Source of the DNA: Leishmania mexicana MHOM/GT/2001/U1103
Taxonomy: Eukaryota; Euglenozoa; Kinetoplastea; Trypanosomatida; Trypanosomatidae
Assembly: GCF_000234665.1 (NCBI RefSeq)
Contig: NC_018336.1
Span: forward strand, 413,069-477,068
Direction: 5' to 3'
DNA: 64,000 bases
A program made the translations under genes and the position numbers. Positions within the stretch are counted from its first letter, which is position 1. Each line of letters opens with the position of its first letter. The notes beneath the pieces were generated by a model. That model searched no databases. It was not told the DNA's origin and saw only the letters and a program-made list of their open reading frames with translations. Of this stretch, positions 22,401 through 30,703 are shown piece after piece.

Positions 22401-23624
22401 TTCTCGTACCTGCTGGAGGTGAAGTCGATGCGGTTTGTGCGGCGCCCGCAAGACCGCACCCGCTCCGGGACCACCAAACTGCTTCTGCTCTGCGCTGTTG
22501 ACTTCTGCTGTGGTGCGACGCGGCAGTGCGTCTTTGGACACCTACCGCCGTTTGAACTGTTCGGGAGCACCGGATATTGCCCCCTGTCTGATCTAGTCCA
22601 GGCGTGGTCGTCCACCTGCAGGAGCGACCGGAACGGCAATTGCTCCAAGAAGGCGGCCACGGTGCAGTTGTTTGCTTATTATATGTGGAATGAGATTCGA
22701 TGGCGCTTGCGCAAGGGTCAGTACAGCGACGCTGCGGTTGTCAGGATGTGTGAGCAGCTGCCAGAACTTTTTGAGCTGATCGACTCTCACAGCAGCACCT
22801 ACGACACCATCCTAGCTCACCTCAACGCGGAAGCAGCAGCGGACAGCGAAGCCGACCGCGGCGGCGGTGACGAATCGCTGAGCGCGTTGGTAGCGGGAAT
22901 CCACACCCCGTCCACTGATACCTCGCTGCGTGCCTTCGGAAAGCAAAATTATGATGTTGCATCTTCGCCCGCAGCCGCCGCACAGCGCAAAAAGCATTCC
23001 CTAATCAGCACTGAAGTGCTCCACGCCATCCGAGCGGAGGAGCGTGAGGAGGCCGACCTCGCCCCCACCTCGGTCTCACCGCCTCTCACGCTGGCTTACC
23101 CCAACGTCTACAGTGCGGATGTCCTCGAGTCAAAGGCGCGCGTCAACGCGCTCTGGCAGTCCTTCGCAGTTTCCCCGCACACCTACATGACCGCTGAGAC
23201 GCTGCACGCTTTGCTTTTTGGTGTGGATGCTCACCACAGCGGAGACGCGGCGAGTGCCGCCAGACGCGTCAACGGCGACACTCGCCGCTTTCACACGGCA
23301 GCCTTGAGGGTCATGTTCGAGAACGGCATCACATCTGTGCAGGCGTGTCCACTGAATGGCCCAGAGACACCCGCCATCGAAGAGGCGCTGCAGCGGGCGG
23401 ACCTGTCAGCAGTGAAAATTCTCCTAGGCCTCGGCGCCGCATCACTGCGGGACACCTGCCGGAACGGTAGCGCAACGTTGCAGTCGTGTGCAGAGAAGTT
23501 ATTTAGCCCGGCCGAGATGGATGTCCTTCGCTTTGTGGCGTGCAGGAACAAGTGGGTGATGCAGTCTGACCCGCAGCTGCATTTCGGCGCCCGTCGCTTC
23601 GGCAGCATCGTGGCGAACTCGTGA
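19452..23624 (+). CDS. Large acidic conserved-type hypothetical protein
   Basis: A 1390-residue protein with no family I recognise. The N-terminus is strongly acidic (Glu/Asp/Ser, with a run of nine glutamates near residue 60), and further acidic stretches occur near 235-260, 470-500 and 755-790. Between them are ordinary globular-looking segments, such as a basic helix near 180-210 (LAALRRRLILRHLHGNQ). The last ~110 residues include paired helices (EEALQRADLSAVKILLGLGA) resembling a degenerate ankyrin repeat. There is no signal peptide or membrane helix. The acidic spacers suggest a nuclear or chromatin/RNA-processing scaffold, but this is weak inference. The start is the first ATG of the frame; coding composition holds to the stop at 23624. 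Confidence 0.85.
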   Translation: MSSEDYEESSVASDPEREANDDAEAEDAESASDSAEELKPRFLHSPDREAVEEEEEEEEEDYDALNDAPAPKPLPKTISLMLPRKASAGAACEPTRVHVYLTRGMIGRPLERGAHSTDSDGDGKDEESAASPVAPQAAAVGRGGADDADEGEDEVSSAAATLQGCCAVHHHYETDYAAPLAALRRRLILRHLHGNQKCQQRFLLSERAREKRALQSPHGGAAGEEGEGSGGSGEEEDDDNTDPLETVVWPWTTVQKPPPYWLPALLSNDIHTFQRVLQIMYGWVIAPDPHPSDQLQLDAAGQLCIAKPDTKKERDDEDGDKADSLLASGVSPGVSSKETSTDSANLESPARARCTSKSLLGAFNECDVDGEQRHSDEELPKQQHDLASQDSTDCSRAMLSICTAPPPVAALPYFPFAEYEFYIVFDEASEEWQLLDTHPLFVMAACRRRRGDQMSHKGDQPEAETGDGAALGGDEETASEAESEGEEDGEEEGEEKVKGSCHVPRYALDTIVPVSPVILAALFSPAALRCCLLQPLQTEPRNEDDSDEAEGHDMDSGTAAAASLRSVSPHAVLRTFDQAWLSVDMLVALPILATICRTRQRVLQQDALRIPYTLGNLWIDVNPLYALPAFADVDNAAGVDGVPLWRAPPGQHPEDDDGDSDSGEVSAAGSTMRVAELYSPHRWGTALDSIADPGQYGRLVLSALLDAGLLPTRPVELAIFHHLSLLRLTLWWWMRLPPKLIQKWGVDAVADEHVADDSADDNASTAEMSDEEAEDEGVTDEELNEMTVDDVTELLLQRIEMMNDRDARLRRLRLRKWRPTVVFAPLLQRVLLELQRRLDRMSTVDAHRVPLAPSKYTLQESVARTYVAERLESGHPHQDPLVTAAFVGIAGRVPAATHEASTAPVAVGAAHVAAVRHQRLYQSDLVLLLLALTTTPTPLPSRAATFLYVSNRFTAVVEENACAAEEKNVMETESNDVDAHTALFSYLLEVKSMRFVRRPQDRTRSGTTKLLLLCAVDFCCGATRQCVFGHLPPFELFGSTGYCPLSDLVQAWSSTCRSDRNGNCSKKAATVQLFAYYMWNEIRWRLRKGQYSDAAVVRMCEQLPELFELIDSHSSTYDTILAHLNAEAAADSEADRGGGDESLSALVAGIHTPSTDTSLRAFGKQNYDVASSPAAAAQRKKHSLISTEVLHAIRAEEREEADLAPTSVSPPLTLAYPNVYSADVLESKARVNALWQSFAVSPHTYMTAETLHALLFGVDAHHSGDAASAARRVNGDTRRFHTAALRVMFENGITSVQACPLNGPETPAIEEALQRADLSAVKILLGLGAASLRDTCRNGSATLQSCAEKLFSPAEMDVLRFVACRNKWVMQSDPQLHFGARRFGSIVANS

Positions 23625-24642
23625 GACAGGAAATGCTGGACAGAGCGAAGGGGCACGCCGCTGCATGACGTGTTCTACCCCCTCCCCTCTGCCACCGCCC
23701 GAGCTCTCCTCCGGATGGGACAGAGGCGCGGAGGAACGGCCACAAAAGGCGGTGTCGGTGTTCGCACGCTCTTCAGTGCTGAGGTCTCTTCCTACTTGGC
23801 GGCACATCCACTCCCCAACATTCTCTCTGGGTCTCCCGCTTTCTTCCCGGCGCACACAGGTGCGTGCGTACTGTTGCTACGGCGGCCCTTTCTATCCCAT
23901 GTACGCCCCCCCCCAATGGCTCGTGTGTGTGTGTGGGTGGGTGGGTGTGCATAACGGTTGCGTCCACACCACCGTCACCATCCTCTTCAGGGTGCTCGTC
24001 CTCCTTAGCCCGTGCACACTGGAAATCTCATCTGATGTACAATAAAGAATCCTTCACGTACGTGTTTCTCATGTTTCTGTGCTTTCCTTTCAGTCCCGCC
24101 TCGCCTCACGCTCCCACCTGTACCATTCTCGGCCTCAGCGAGCCGGAGGGGAGGAGAGGCGGGAAAGCTGCAGCGACAATCAGTACGATGGCATCTTCCC
24201 ATGTATCAGCATCCGATAAAGTACAGCCAAGGGCAAACTGGGGTACCACCACGAAGTCAAGCGCACGACGGCGCACAAGAAGAACAAGAAAATGACTCGT
24301 CAGGTTGACTGTGCTCACTGGAAGAGGGCGACGACGTCTGTCTCAACGTAGTCGTTGACGCTTCAAGGCCCAAAGGTGTGCTCGAGCGCACATTCACTCT
24401 CCCTTCTTTACCTCTGCCCCGTCCCTCCCCTCCAGTCCACCGGTGCCCATTACGAAGCCCTGTGGCTTCACAGCAAGAAACCAGTCGCCATCCATTCTCC
24501 CCGCCTCACAGTCTCTGACTGTACGCGCGCTGCCGCCCCTCTCACCCTTGACAAGGGGACCTCCTCTCTGGAGGCACCAGCAGTCCCTTTCGGAATTATT
24601 CACAGCGACACACGCACGCGCAGAGTCCGTCGCAAGTACATC
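23625..24642. other. Intergenic / UTR region
   Basis: Pyrimidine-rich sequence with (GT)n and GGGTG runs near 23925-23950. The reading frame of the next gene is open back to about 24355, but the upstream part lacks family similarity and resembles leader sequence. No other gene is seen. Confidence 0.55.
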
Positions 24643-25902
24643 ATGGACCAGGTAGATAGTACCGCGCCTCTCCTCCAGTTGAACCCACCGGTGCTGGTGC
24701 GCACCACCCGCGGCGACTTGGGCGCAATCGACCTATATGCGCTTCGACGGGCCACCGCAGAGGCGGTCCTTGTCACCCCTACAGTGACCAATTCTCCACA
24801 CCCACCAAATGCTGGCGCCACCGCACTGTCTTTCGCGGCGCGCAAGCTGCACGACGCCAAGCGTACGGCGCACATCGTGTACCGCCAGACACGCGACGCC
24901 AGTGGAAACCCCAAAGGCTCGCTCGCTGGCAATGCAAATGACAAAGAAACAGCCACTTACGCCGGCGCTGCAGCCGCGACGAGCAACCCTAGACATCGTC
25001 TGGCGGCAGATGTGCGACACAGTGTCGGCTCCGCTCCTCCATCACCGACTGCCGGCTCGGTGTCGAGCCGAGGAGCCGCTCCTCGCGCGCCGACGCCAGC
25101 CATCGCTACCGCAATCGCCACAGCGGCTGCTGTTTCTACCAACGGTCAGGGAGTGTCGATGAACATGCCGCACCTCATGCGGCACATCCAGGACACCGGG
25201 GCACTGCTTGACACTCTCTTCCCCATTCAGCGGCAGTCCACCGCCGCCGTCCCTCCTTGCTGTACTGGGTCTCCTAGCTGCGTAAGTGGCGACAGCGAAG
25301 CTGCCGAGGAGGACGCGGAGCAGCTGGTCTCTGTTCAGACGGTCTCGGCAGCGCCTGCGTTTCGCGAGGATGTTGTGGCGCTCCATGCTACACTGCAGAA
25401 GCGCCTCGAGGATCGCCGCGCGCGGCCTACGGGCCTGTGCCCCATTCGGCGCGCACTCTATTGTGACCTGTTCTCAGAGCTGGTGCGCCAGGTTACAGTC
25501 GAAGAACCGGCGCGGGGTCTCTTGCTGGCCCGCGTGCGAGAGGAAGCGGAACACGCCATCCAGGTCCACGCTGCTTTGCTGTGCGAAGGCCAACGGTTTG
25601 TCGCCGGTAAGCTGATGCAGGAGAAACAGGACGCACTCGCCCTGAAAGAGCGCATCGCCGCCCTGCGTCAGGAGAAGGTGGCGTTAGAGGTACAGAAGCA
25701 CGAGTTACTCGAGACACTGAAGGAAATGGAGCAGCTCTTCGAGGAGGAACGGCAGCTGCGGCGCAAGCAGCGGCAGGATGAAGTGAAGTACTTGCGGCAC
25801 GCGAACCAGCAGCTGAGCCTGCGACTGAAGATGGAGACGGAGCGAGAGTCGGCCGCGACTGAGGTAGAGGGTAGCAGTGAGGCAGCGCCAGCGACGTCGT
25901 AA
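24643..25902 (+). CDS. DNALI1: Axonemal inner-arm dynein light intermediate chain, p28/DNALI1 family
   Basis: A 419-residue protein. It is expected to join the single-headed inner-arm dyneins of the flagellar axoneme, binding the heavy-chain tail together with actin/centrin light chains. The N-terminus has the family's short motif around PPVLVRT. The conserved core begins near residue 240 (FREDVVALHATLQKRL), continues with TGLCPIRRALYCDLF at about 263-277 and LVRQVTVEEPARGLLLARVREE, and ends in a long coiled coil at about 300-405 closing with RHANQQLSLRL. These correspond segment by segment to p28 proteins from algae and animals. The family is usually about 250-260 residues; the extra length is a low-complexity Ala/Ser/Thr/Pro insert at about 55-235. 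The start at 24643 is placed just before the conserved N-terminal motif; the open frame upstream looks like leader. Confidence 0.92.
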   Translation: MDQVDSTAPLLQLNPPVLVRTTRGDLGAIDLYALRRATAEAVLVTPTVTNSPHPPNAGATALSFAARKLHDAKRTAHIVYRQTRDASGNPKGSLAGNANDKETATYAGAAAATSNPRHRLAADVRHSVGSAPPSPTAGSVSSRGAAPRAPTPAIATAIATAAAVSTNGQGVSMNMPHLMRHIQDTGALLDTLFPIQRQSTAAVPPCCTGSPSCVSGDSEAAEEDAEQLVSVQTVSAAPAFREDVVALHATLQKRLEDRRARPTGLCPIRRALYCDLFSELVRQVTVEEPARGLLLARVREEAEHAIQVHAALLCEGQRFVAGKLMQEKQDALALKERIAALRQEKVALEVQKHELLETLKEMEQLFEEERQLRRKQRQDEVKYLRHANQQLSLRLKMETERESAATEVEGSSEAAPATS

Positions 25903-27323
25903 GCCCGACCCTTTCTCTCCGTGATTCTTGCGATGTGTTCGCTTCTAGTTTCGCTTGCATGTGTCCAACGATTTGTGGTGTGGGCAAACAATACGGGGAA
26001 GAGAGGCGCCGAGTTTATTCGGTAGTAGTCGACCCACCCACCCCCTACACCCTCCAACCCCATGCCCGTACCCCTTTTCCCTTTGTCACCATGTGATGTA
26101 GAATAGGACGTCGTCTTTTATTTGTTGTTGTGGCTTGCTTGCGTTGTTGGTGGCCGTCGTGGTCGCGGCGTTTGGTCCCTTCGCCGTTGATGCGATGCAC
26201 CTTCTTTCTTGCCTCAAACGCGTGTGTCCGTGTGTGTGCGTCCCGTTTACCCTTGATGTACATGTTGCAGATCCTCTAACAGCCCATTCCCGCTACCGCC
26301 ACCGCCACCGCCATCACCCCTTTTCTTCTCTCCTCCGTTCGCTGTGCGGGCACGTCTGTCTGGAGGAGGAGGAAGACGGGGCGGGCGTTGGCGTCCACGT
26401 TGCAGAGCCCCTCCGAAGGGAAGAGTCGTGGCGTGACGAGGTGTCTCCTCTCATCGCGATGCAGGCTTGAACAGTGAAGCGAGAAAAGGTACTGTCGAGG
26501 GAGTGCTCACCGGCCAAGTGAAGCGAGCGCGTTAAAAAAGCGAAATCATCGAAGAAAGCAAACGGGTGGTCCACTCGTGCAGGTCTCCTCTGCTCACGCT
26601 GCGGGCACTTCTTTGTCCGTGGTGATGAGGTGGTGCGGCAGGGCACAACAGTGTAGGTATGCTGGTGTCAAGATGCAGTTGTGGCATTCCCCTTACTCTT
26701 GCTGAGAGTGGCAGTTGAGAGAGTGGGGGGATAATACGACCAGCGCATAGCACTGGAGTTGCCTGCCCTCCGCCCTAGGGGAGACGATGGCGTTCAAACG
26801 TCATTTAACCCAAGCGAACTCGCCAAGCAAGGGCCCCCGTTTGCACCAACAAGCGCTTCCCACAGCTCCCTTGCGTGTGTGACGGCAAGTCTATCGCTCT
26901 CTCCCCCTCCCCCCACGCACCATGTGCTTCACCTCTGCATCCCTGCTCTCTTTTTTTTCTGCTTCCGCCACGAACTTGCCGCAATTCCCGTCACAGAGCT
27001 GCAAAGACGGCACCATCTTTGCGGTCGACAAGTCAAGTCCTGCCATTGTCTGTGTGTGTGTGTGTGCGTGAGGGTGGGGTGTGCACGAGGTACCCCACCT
27101 CACATCTCTCCTCTCAGCCCTGGTGTGATCTCAGCAGGGAGAAGAACGAGAAGGGCGGCCACCGCTGCCTCCTAGAAGATCGCAGGGGGGGGGCAGAAGG
27201 GTTTAGCGCTAGGCACGCAAGCGCGCCTACACACCACAATCCTCTCCCTTCTTCCTTCCCTCCGTATCGGCCAATCCTATCAAACCTCTATCACTCTCAC
27301 TTCACCTGTTGTCTAGCTCAGAT
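25903..27323. other. Intergenic / UTR region
   Basis: Mixed sequence without a supported gene. A pyrimidine-rich stretch at about 27240-27313 precedes the next CDS, with candidate acceptor AGs at 27315-27316 and 27320-27321, only a few bases before the ATG. A (GT)n run lies near 27049-27066. Confidence 0.55.
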
Positions 27324-29930
27324 ATGTCCGATAGTGGCAACGTAGTGCGCTATCCCCTGGTGCGTGTGAGGGGAGGGGCATCAATACTCTTCACAGCCCT
27401 GGTCAGCTCTCTTCCGCCGCCGGCCCAGGTGGCGCTTCGCAGGGTGCTTTTGGCTATCCCCGTCATGGCCGTGGCAAAGGTGCAGCGGGCTGCCGTACTG
27501 ATGTTTGCTAGGCGGGTGCTTCTTCCCCTCCTCACCGACGCCTTCCCAGCAGTCTATGGCGCCCTCGAGGGAGTCACCCTTAACGCGTCATCTGCCACGC
27601 TGATCGCAGCGCTATCGCATGCCGTTGTCGCTTACTCTCTCGCGGAGAAGCTGAAGGCGGACCGGGCGGCCTCGTTAGCGTTTACGACGGGCTCCGCTGC
27701 GTGTCTCCTCAGCGAAGAGGAACACCTTCGTCGCCTCCTCGGCTCTGTGGTGGACGCCGAAGCACCATCTCTGCCCTCGGCACAGCTCAGCGTCCAGCGT
27801 CTTGCTCCCACTGCCGCTGCGCCGCGAATGTGCTCGGAGTTCTTTTCCACCACTACGCCCGTTGCACTGAAGGCTTACCTGCACCATGTGCACACGCGTC
27901 CGAGAGCCTCGCACGTTACCATTTTCGTGCCTGGGCTAATCACAGCCCCGTGGACCACGCACCTTATCCCCTTATTGCGCGACGTCTTTTGCCGCCAGGG
28001 CACGGCAGTCGTTGGCTACGACATCTGCGCTGACGCAGAGCACTACGACGTGGACCTGCGTCGCTTGCACGACTGGATCCGGCAGGAGCGCCAAAGCACA
28101 GCGGGATCATCCGCGTTACCACCCGCGCCGAGCGCGGCGTCGCCATGCGGTGTGCTGGTCCTCGCCAGCATTCGCGGCCGCCGCGTCCGCAATGGTGATA
28201 AGGCGTGCGTGTTCGCCAAGATGCATGGATGGCAGGTCGTGGAGCTGTGTGTGCCAACGCTGCCGTTGGATGCGGTGGATGACTTAAACCCGCAACGTCG
28301 TCCGCAATGGGTGAGAGCGCGTCAGTCGCAGCGCGCCACGTCGTTTGTGCGGCCGGATGTGCGCCTCACCGCCTTCGACGACGCCGGCATGTACGGCGGA
28401 GCGGTCGTGGAGTTGTGTAGCAGCGACAATTCCCTTCTGCTGTACATGAAGAGTCAGTGTCAGCCAGGGCTGGTGGAAAGCGGCGTCAATGGCGCGGTCG
28501 TACAGGCAAAGGTGTGCAACTCCCCCCGCCTCACCGCAGCGGTGACGCCGCGCATGCTGCCGTCCTCTGCTGTCAACGCGACGCTTGATGCGGCCTCCGG
28601 CACCAGCGAGCTCATCACCAAGGTCTGGTGTCCATGGGCGCGCAGGCTTTGCGCCGCCGTCTGGAGCGAGGCGCATATGCTGCATCAGGGCTCGGTGGCG
28701 GCGCTCCGCCGCTTTCCCACGCAGGCGTTTCCAAAGGTTCCCCTACGCGCGCAAGCGCAGCTACGGCGGCTGTTGTTGCCCCGCAGAGGTGGTGTCAGTA
28801 CGACCGGCAACGGCAACGCGCCTGGTGGCCCCCTGCACCACGTCTCCGCTAGCACGCCAGTCGAGCACCGCACCACCTATATCACGACCCCCCTCGCCGC
28901 CGTTTCGCTACTCACCGAGCCACAACCCCCCGCTGCCTCACCGGTCGGCACCGGCAGCAACCGAGGAGGTACGGAAACTCTCACTCTGACGAAGACCACG
29001 TCCCCTGCGGGAGCAGCGGCCGCGGCTCTCATGGCACCGGAGGAAGCGCTCACGAACTGGGCAGTGGAGCGCCGGATCCGACTGCGATGGTCGTCGTTGC
29101 TTATGTCGCTAACTTTTGCCGCTGCCGTCGGCACCTCCGCGGCGTATCTCTCTCTGTGGTCCTTCGTGGCACAACTGCCGCCGTGGGTAGTGGCTGTCTC
29201 GGCGGCGGACGACGGCGAAACCGCACGTGGCGAACGCCGAAGCAGTTGCTGCGTCGAGGCCTTCGCCACAGCGCTCCTCGTGCGCGTCGCCTGCCCCGCC
29301 TCCCCTCGGGCCGTCGCCGAGGTCCTTCGGGACGAAGCTCTAGTCGACGCGGCAGCGGTGCGCCCGCGCGCATGGGATTCCTTGGCGGCCACACCGAACC
29401 CAGCTGGGGAGGAGGCGCTCAAGTTTGAGGATGCCGTTCTCTTTCCGGGATGTGACCAAGCAACTCGGCTGAGCGAGGAACTGCTGTACCTTCCGCTGTC
29501 ACCGGAACTGCCCGTTAGCGCGCGAGCTGCAATGCTGCGAGTCCTGTGGAACAAGGTGCCGCACACCGTAGACGCCGCTAGTGCGTCTGTGCACTCGAGC
29601 TGGCTCGAGCGTAGAAAGGCCGCTTGTGCTTTATCAGCTCACGTGCAGGCAACAGTGAACTCTGTTTACCAAATGTATCTTCCTCAAGCACAACGGGGGC
29701 GCGATGGCAAGGCGCTGTCCTTGGCGGCTAGCGCCGGCAACACTCCCCCCAGCGTCATTGCATGGGGCCACAGCGGCGGCAGCGCTGTGTCAGCGCAGGA
29801 TGCAGAGAGAGTTCAGCGGTTCCTGTTCGACGGCGTGCCCGCCTCCTCCGTAACGCCGTTGCTGTCCGCAGGTGCGGCCCTCAAATCTCTCGCGCAAACC
29901 CTTATCCCAACGGTGATGTCGAACCTTTGA
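27324..29930 (+). CDS. Hypothetical protein with a central membrane helix
   Basis: An 868-residue protein that I do not recognise. The N-terminal 90 residues contain hydrophobic and basic segments (VALRRVLLAIPVMAVAKV) that could target or anchor it in a membrane. Around residues 195-240, the segment with VTIFVPGLITAPWTTHLIPLL followed by VVGYDI resembles the first strand and loop of an alpha/beta-hydrolase or Rossmann fold. A clear hydrophobic helix lies at about 590-612. Near 813 there is GHSGG, a GxSxG-like sequence, but it lies about 600 residues away from the first segment, so a hydrolase assignment is not justified. The start is the first ATG (27324); the frame is open slightly upstream only through a TTG. 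Coding quality is high throughout. Confidence 0.8.
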   Translation: MSDSGNVVRYPLVRVRGGASILFTALVSSLPPPAQVALRRVLLAIPVMAVAKVQRAAVLMFARRVLLPLLTDAFPAVYGALEGVTLNASSATLIAALSHAVVAYSLAEKLKADRAASLAFTTGSAACLLSEEEHLRRLLGSVVDAEAPSLPSAQLSVQRLAPTAAAPRMCSEFFSTTTPVALKAYLHHVHTRPRASHVTIFVPGLITAPWTTHLIPLLRDVFCRQGTAVVGYDICADAEHYDVDLRRLHDWIRQERQSTAGSSALPPAPSAASPCGVLVLASIRGRRVRNGDKACVFAKMHGWQVVELCVPTLPLDAVDDLNPQRRPQWVRARQSQRATSFVRPDVRLTAFDDAGMYGGAVVELCSSDNSLLLYMKSQCQPGLVESGVNGAVVQAKVCNSPRLTAAVTPRMLPSSAVNATLDAASGTSELITKVWCPWARRLCAAVWSEAHMLHQGSVAALRRFPTQAFPKVPLRAQAQLRRLLLPRRGGVSTTGNGNAPGGPLHHVSASTPVEHRTTYITTPLAAVSLLTEPQPPAASPVGTGSNRGGTETLTLTKTTSPAGAAAAALMAPEEALTNWAVERRIRLRWSSLLMSLTFAAAVGTSAAYLSLWSFVAQLPPWVVAVSAADDGETARGERRSSCCVEAFATALLVRVACPASPRAVAEVLRDEALVDAAAVRPRAWDSLAATPNPAGEEALKFEDAVLFPGCDQATRLSEELLYLPLSPELPVSARAAMLRVLWNKVPHTVDAASASVHSSWLERRKAACALSAHVQATVNSVYQMYLPQAQRGRDGKALSLAASAGNTPPSVIAWGHSGGSAVSAQDAERVQRFLFDGVPASSVTPLLSAGAALKSLAQTLIPTVMSNL

Positions 29931-30678
29931 GGATGGCTAGAGAGAGTCGGGCGGAGCCGGCGTGGTGCGTGGATATGCTGCGGCTTTCACACCCTCCTTT
30001 CCCACCTGCCGTGAACGGCTCTCCTCTCCGCATCGCCTTCGTTGCGCGTGCGTGTGTGCGTCTTTGGCGACTGCGCACGTTAGAAATGATGCTGGGGGCA
30101 CTTCATGATAAAACGCCTCCCCAAGCATGACAGTGCGCGCAAGCCACTTGAAAGCATCGTTTGTGCGGTGGACAAGACGCAACCCAGCACACGCAATCGG
30201 CTCCACGTGTCGTGGGCGAGCAACCACCGCCACTCTCGCCACCCCACTCCACCCGCGCGTCTTCGCACTTCCCTCGCCCACCTACCACACACATCACTTC
30301 CTCTGCCGCCCTGTTGCGCGGCTGTCATGTTCCACACCCACTGTCTCACCAGCCATCTCCCTCCCTGCTCTGCTATGCTATGCTCTCCTCGTCGAGACCG
30401 CACTCATCGCCCTACATGCGTCTCCTAGTCAAGTGAATCCAAGGAGAAGAGCACCGTTTCCTCTGCGTCTTTGCGACCGCTCCCATCCACTCCGCAGGAC
30501 GCGAACGGGCCGGCACGGCTGCTGCGGTGCCGTTCTTTCTGTGCCTGCACGCGTGTGTGTCCAGTAAGACGCACTCCCCTACCTCTATCCCCCCCCCGAC
30601 GTCTCCGGTCATCACCTCACTCTTCCTGCTCGACCACTTTTCGTTTCTGGGAATTCACGCACAGATGAACACGCGACA
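29931..30678. other. Intergenic / UTR region
   Basis: CA- and CT-rich sequence; no gene is supported. A poly-C and pyrimidine-rich segment at about 30580-30650 leads to AG at 30663-30664, a candidate trans-splice acceptor directly in front of an upstream ATG at 30665. Confidence 0.55.
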
Positions 30679-30703
30679 ATGGACTCGTACATCGACCTGC
30701 TGA
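30665..30703 (+). promoter_or_regulatory. Upstream ORF overlapping the BCS1-like start codon
   Basis: An ATG at 30665 opens a 12-codon frame that ends at TGA 30701-30703, overlapping the main ATG at 30679 in a different frame. If the mature mRNA begins at the AG at 30663-30664 or upstream, ribosomes meet this ATG first. That would be a brake on translation unless leaky scanning is efficient. Confidence 0.5.

Noticed and set aside
27309..27323. TTG-initiated 5-codon extension of the orphan gene at 27324
   Set aside because: There is an ATG at 27324 in the same frame, and non-ATG starts are not expected.
29755..29780. GHSGG serine-hydrolase-like motif in the orphan at 27324
   Set aside because: It lies about 600 residues from the only hydrolase-like first-strand segment and next to the C-terminus, so a catalytic alpha/beta-hydrolase is not supported.
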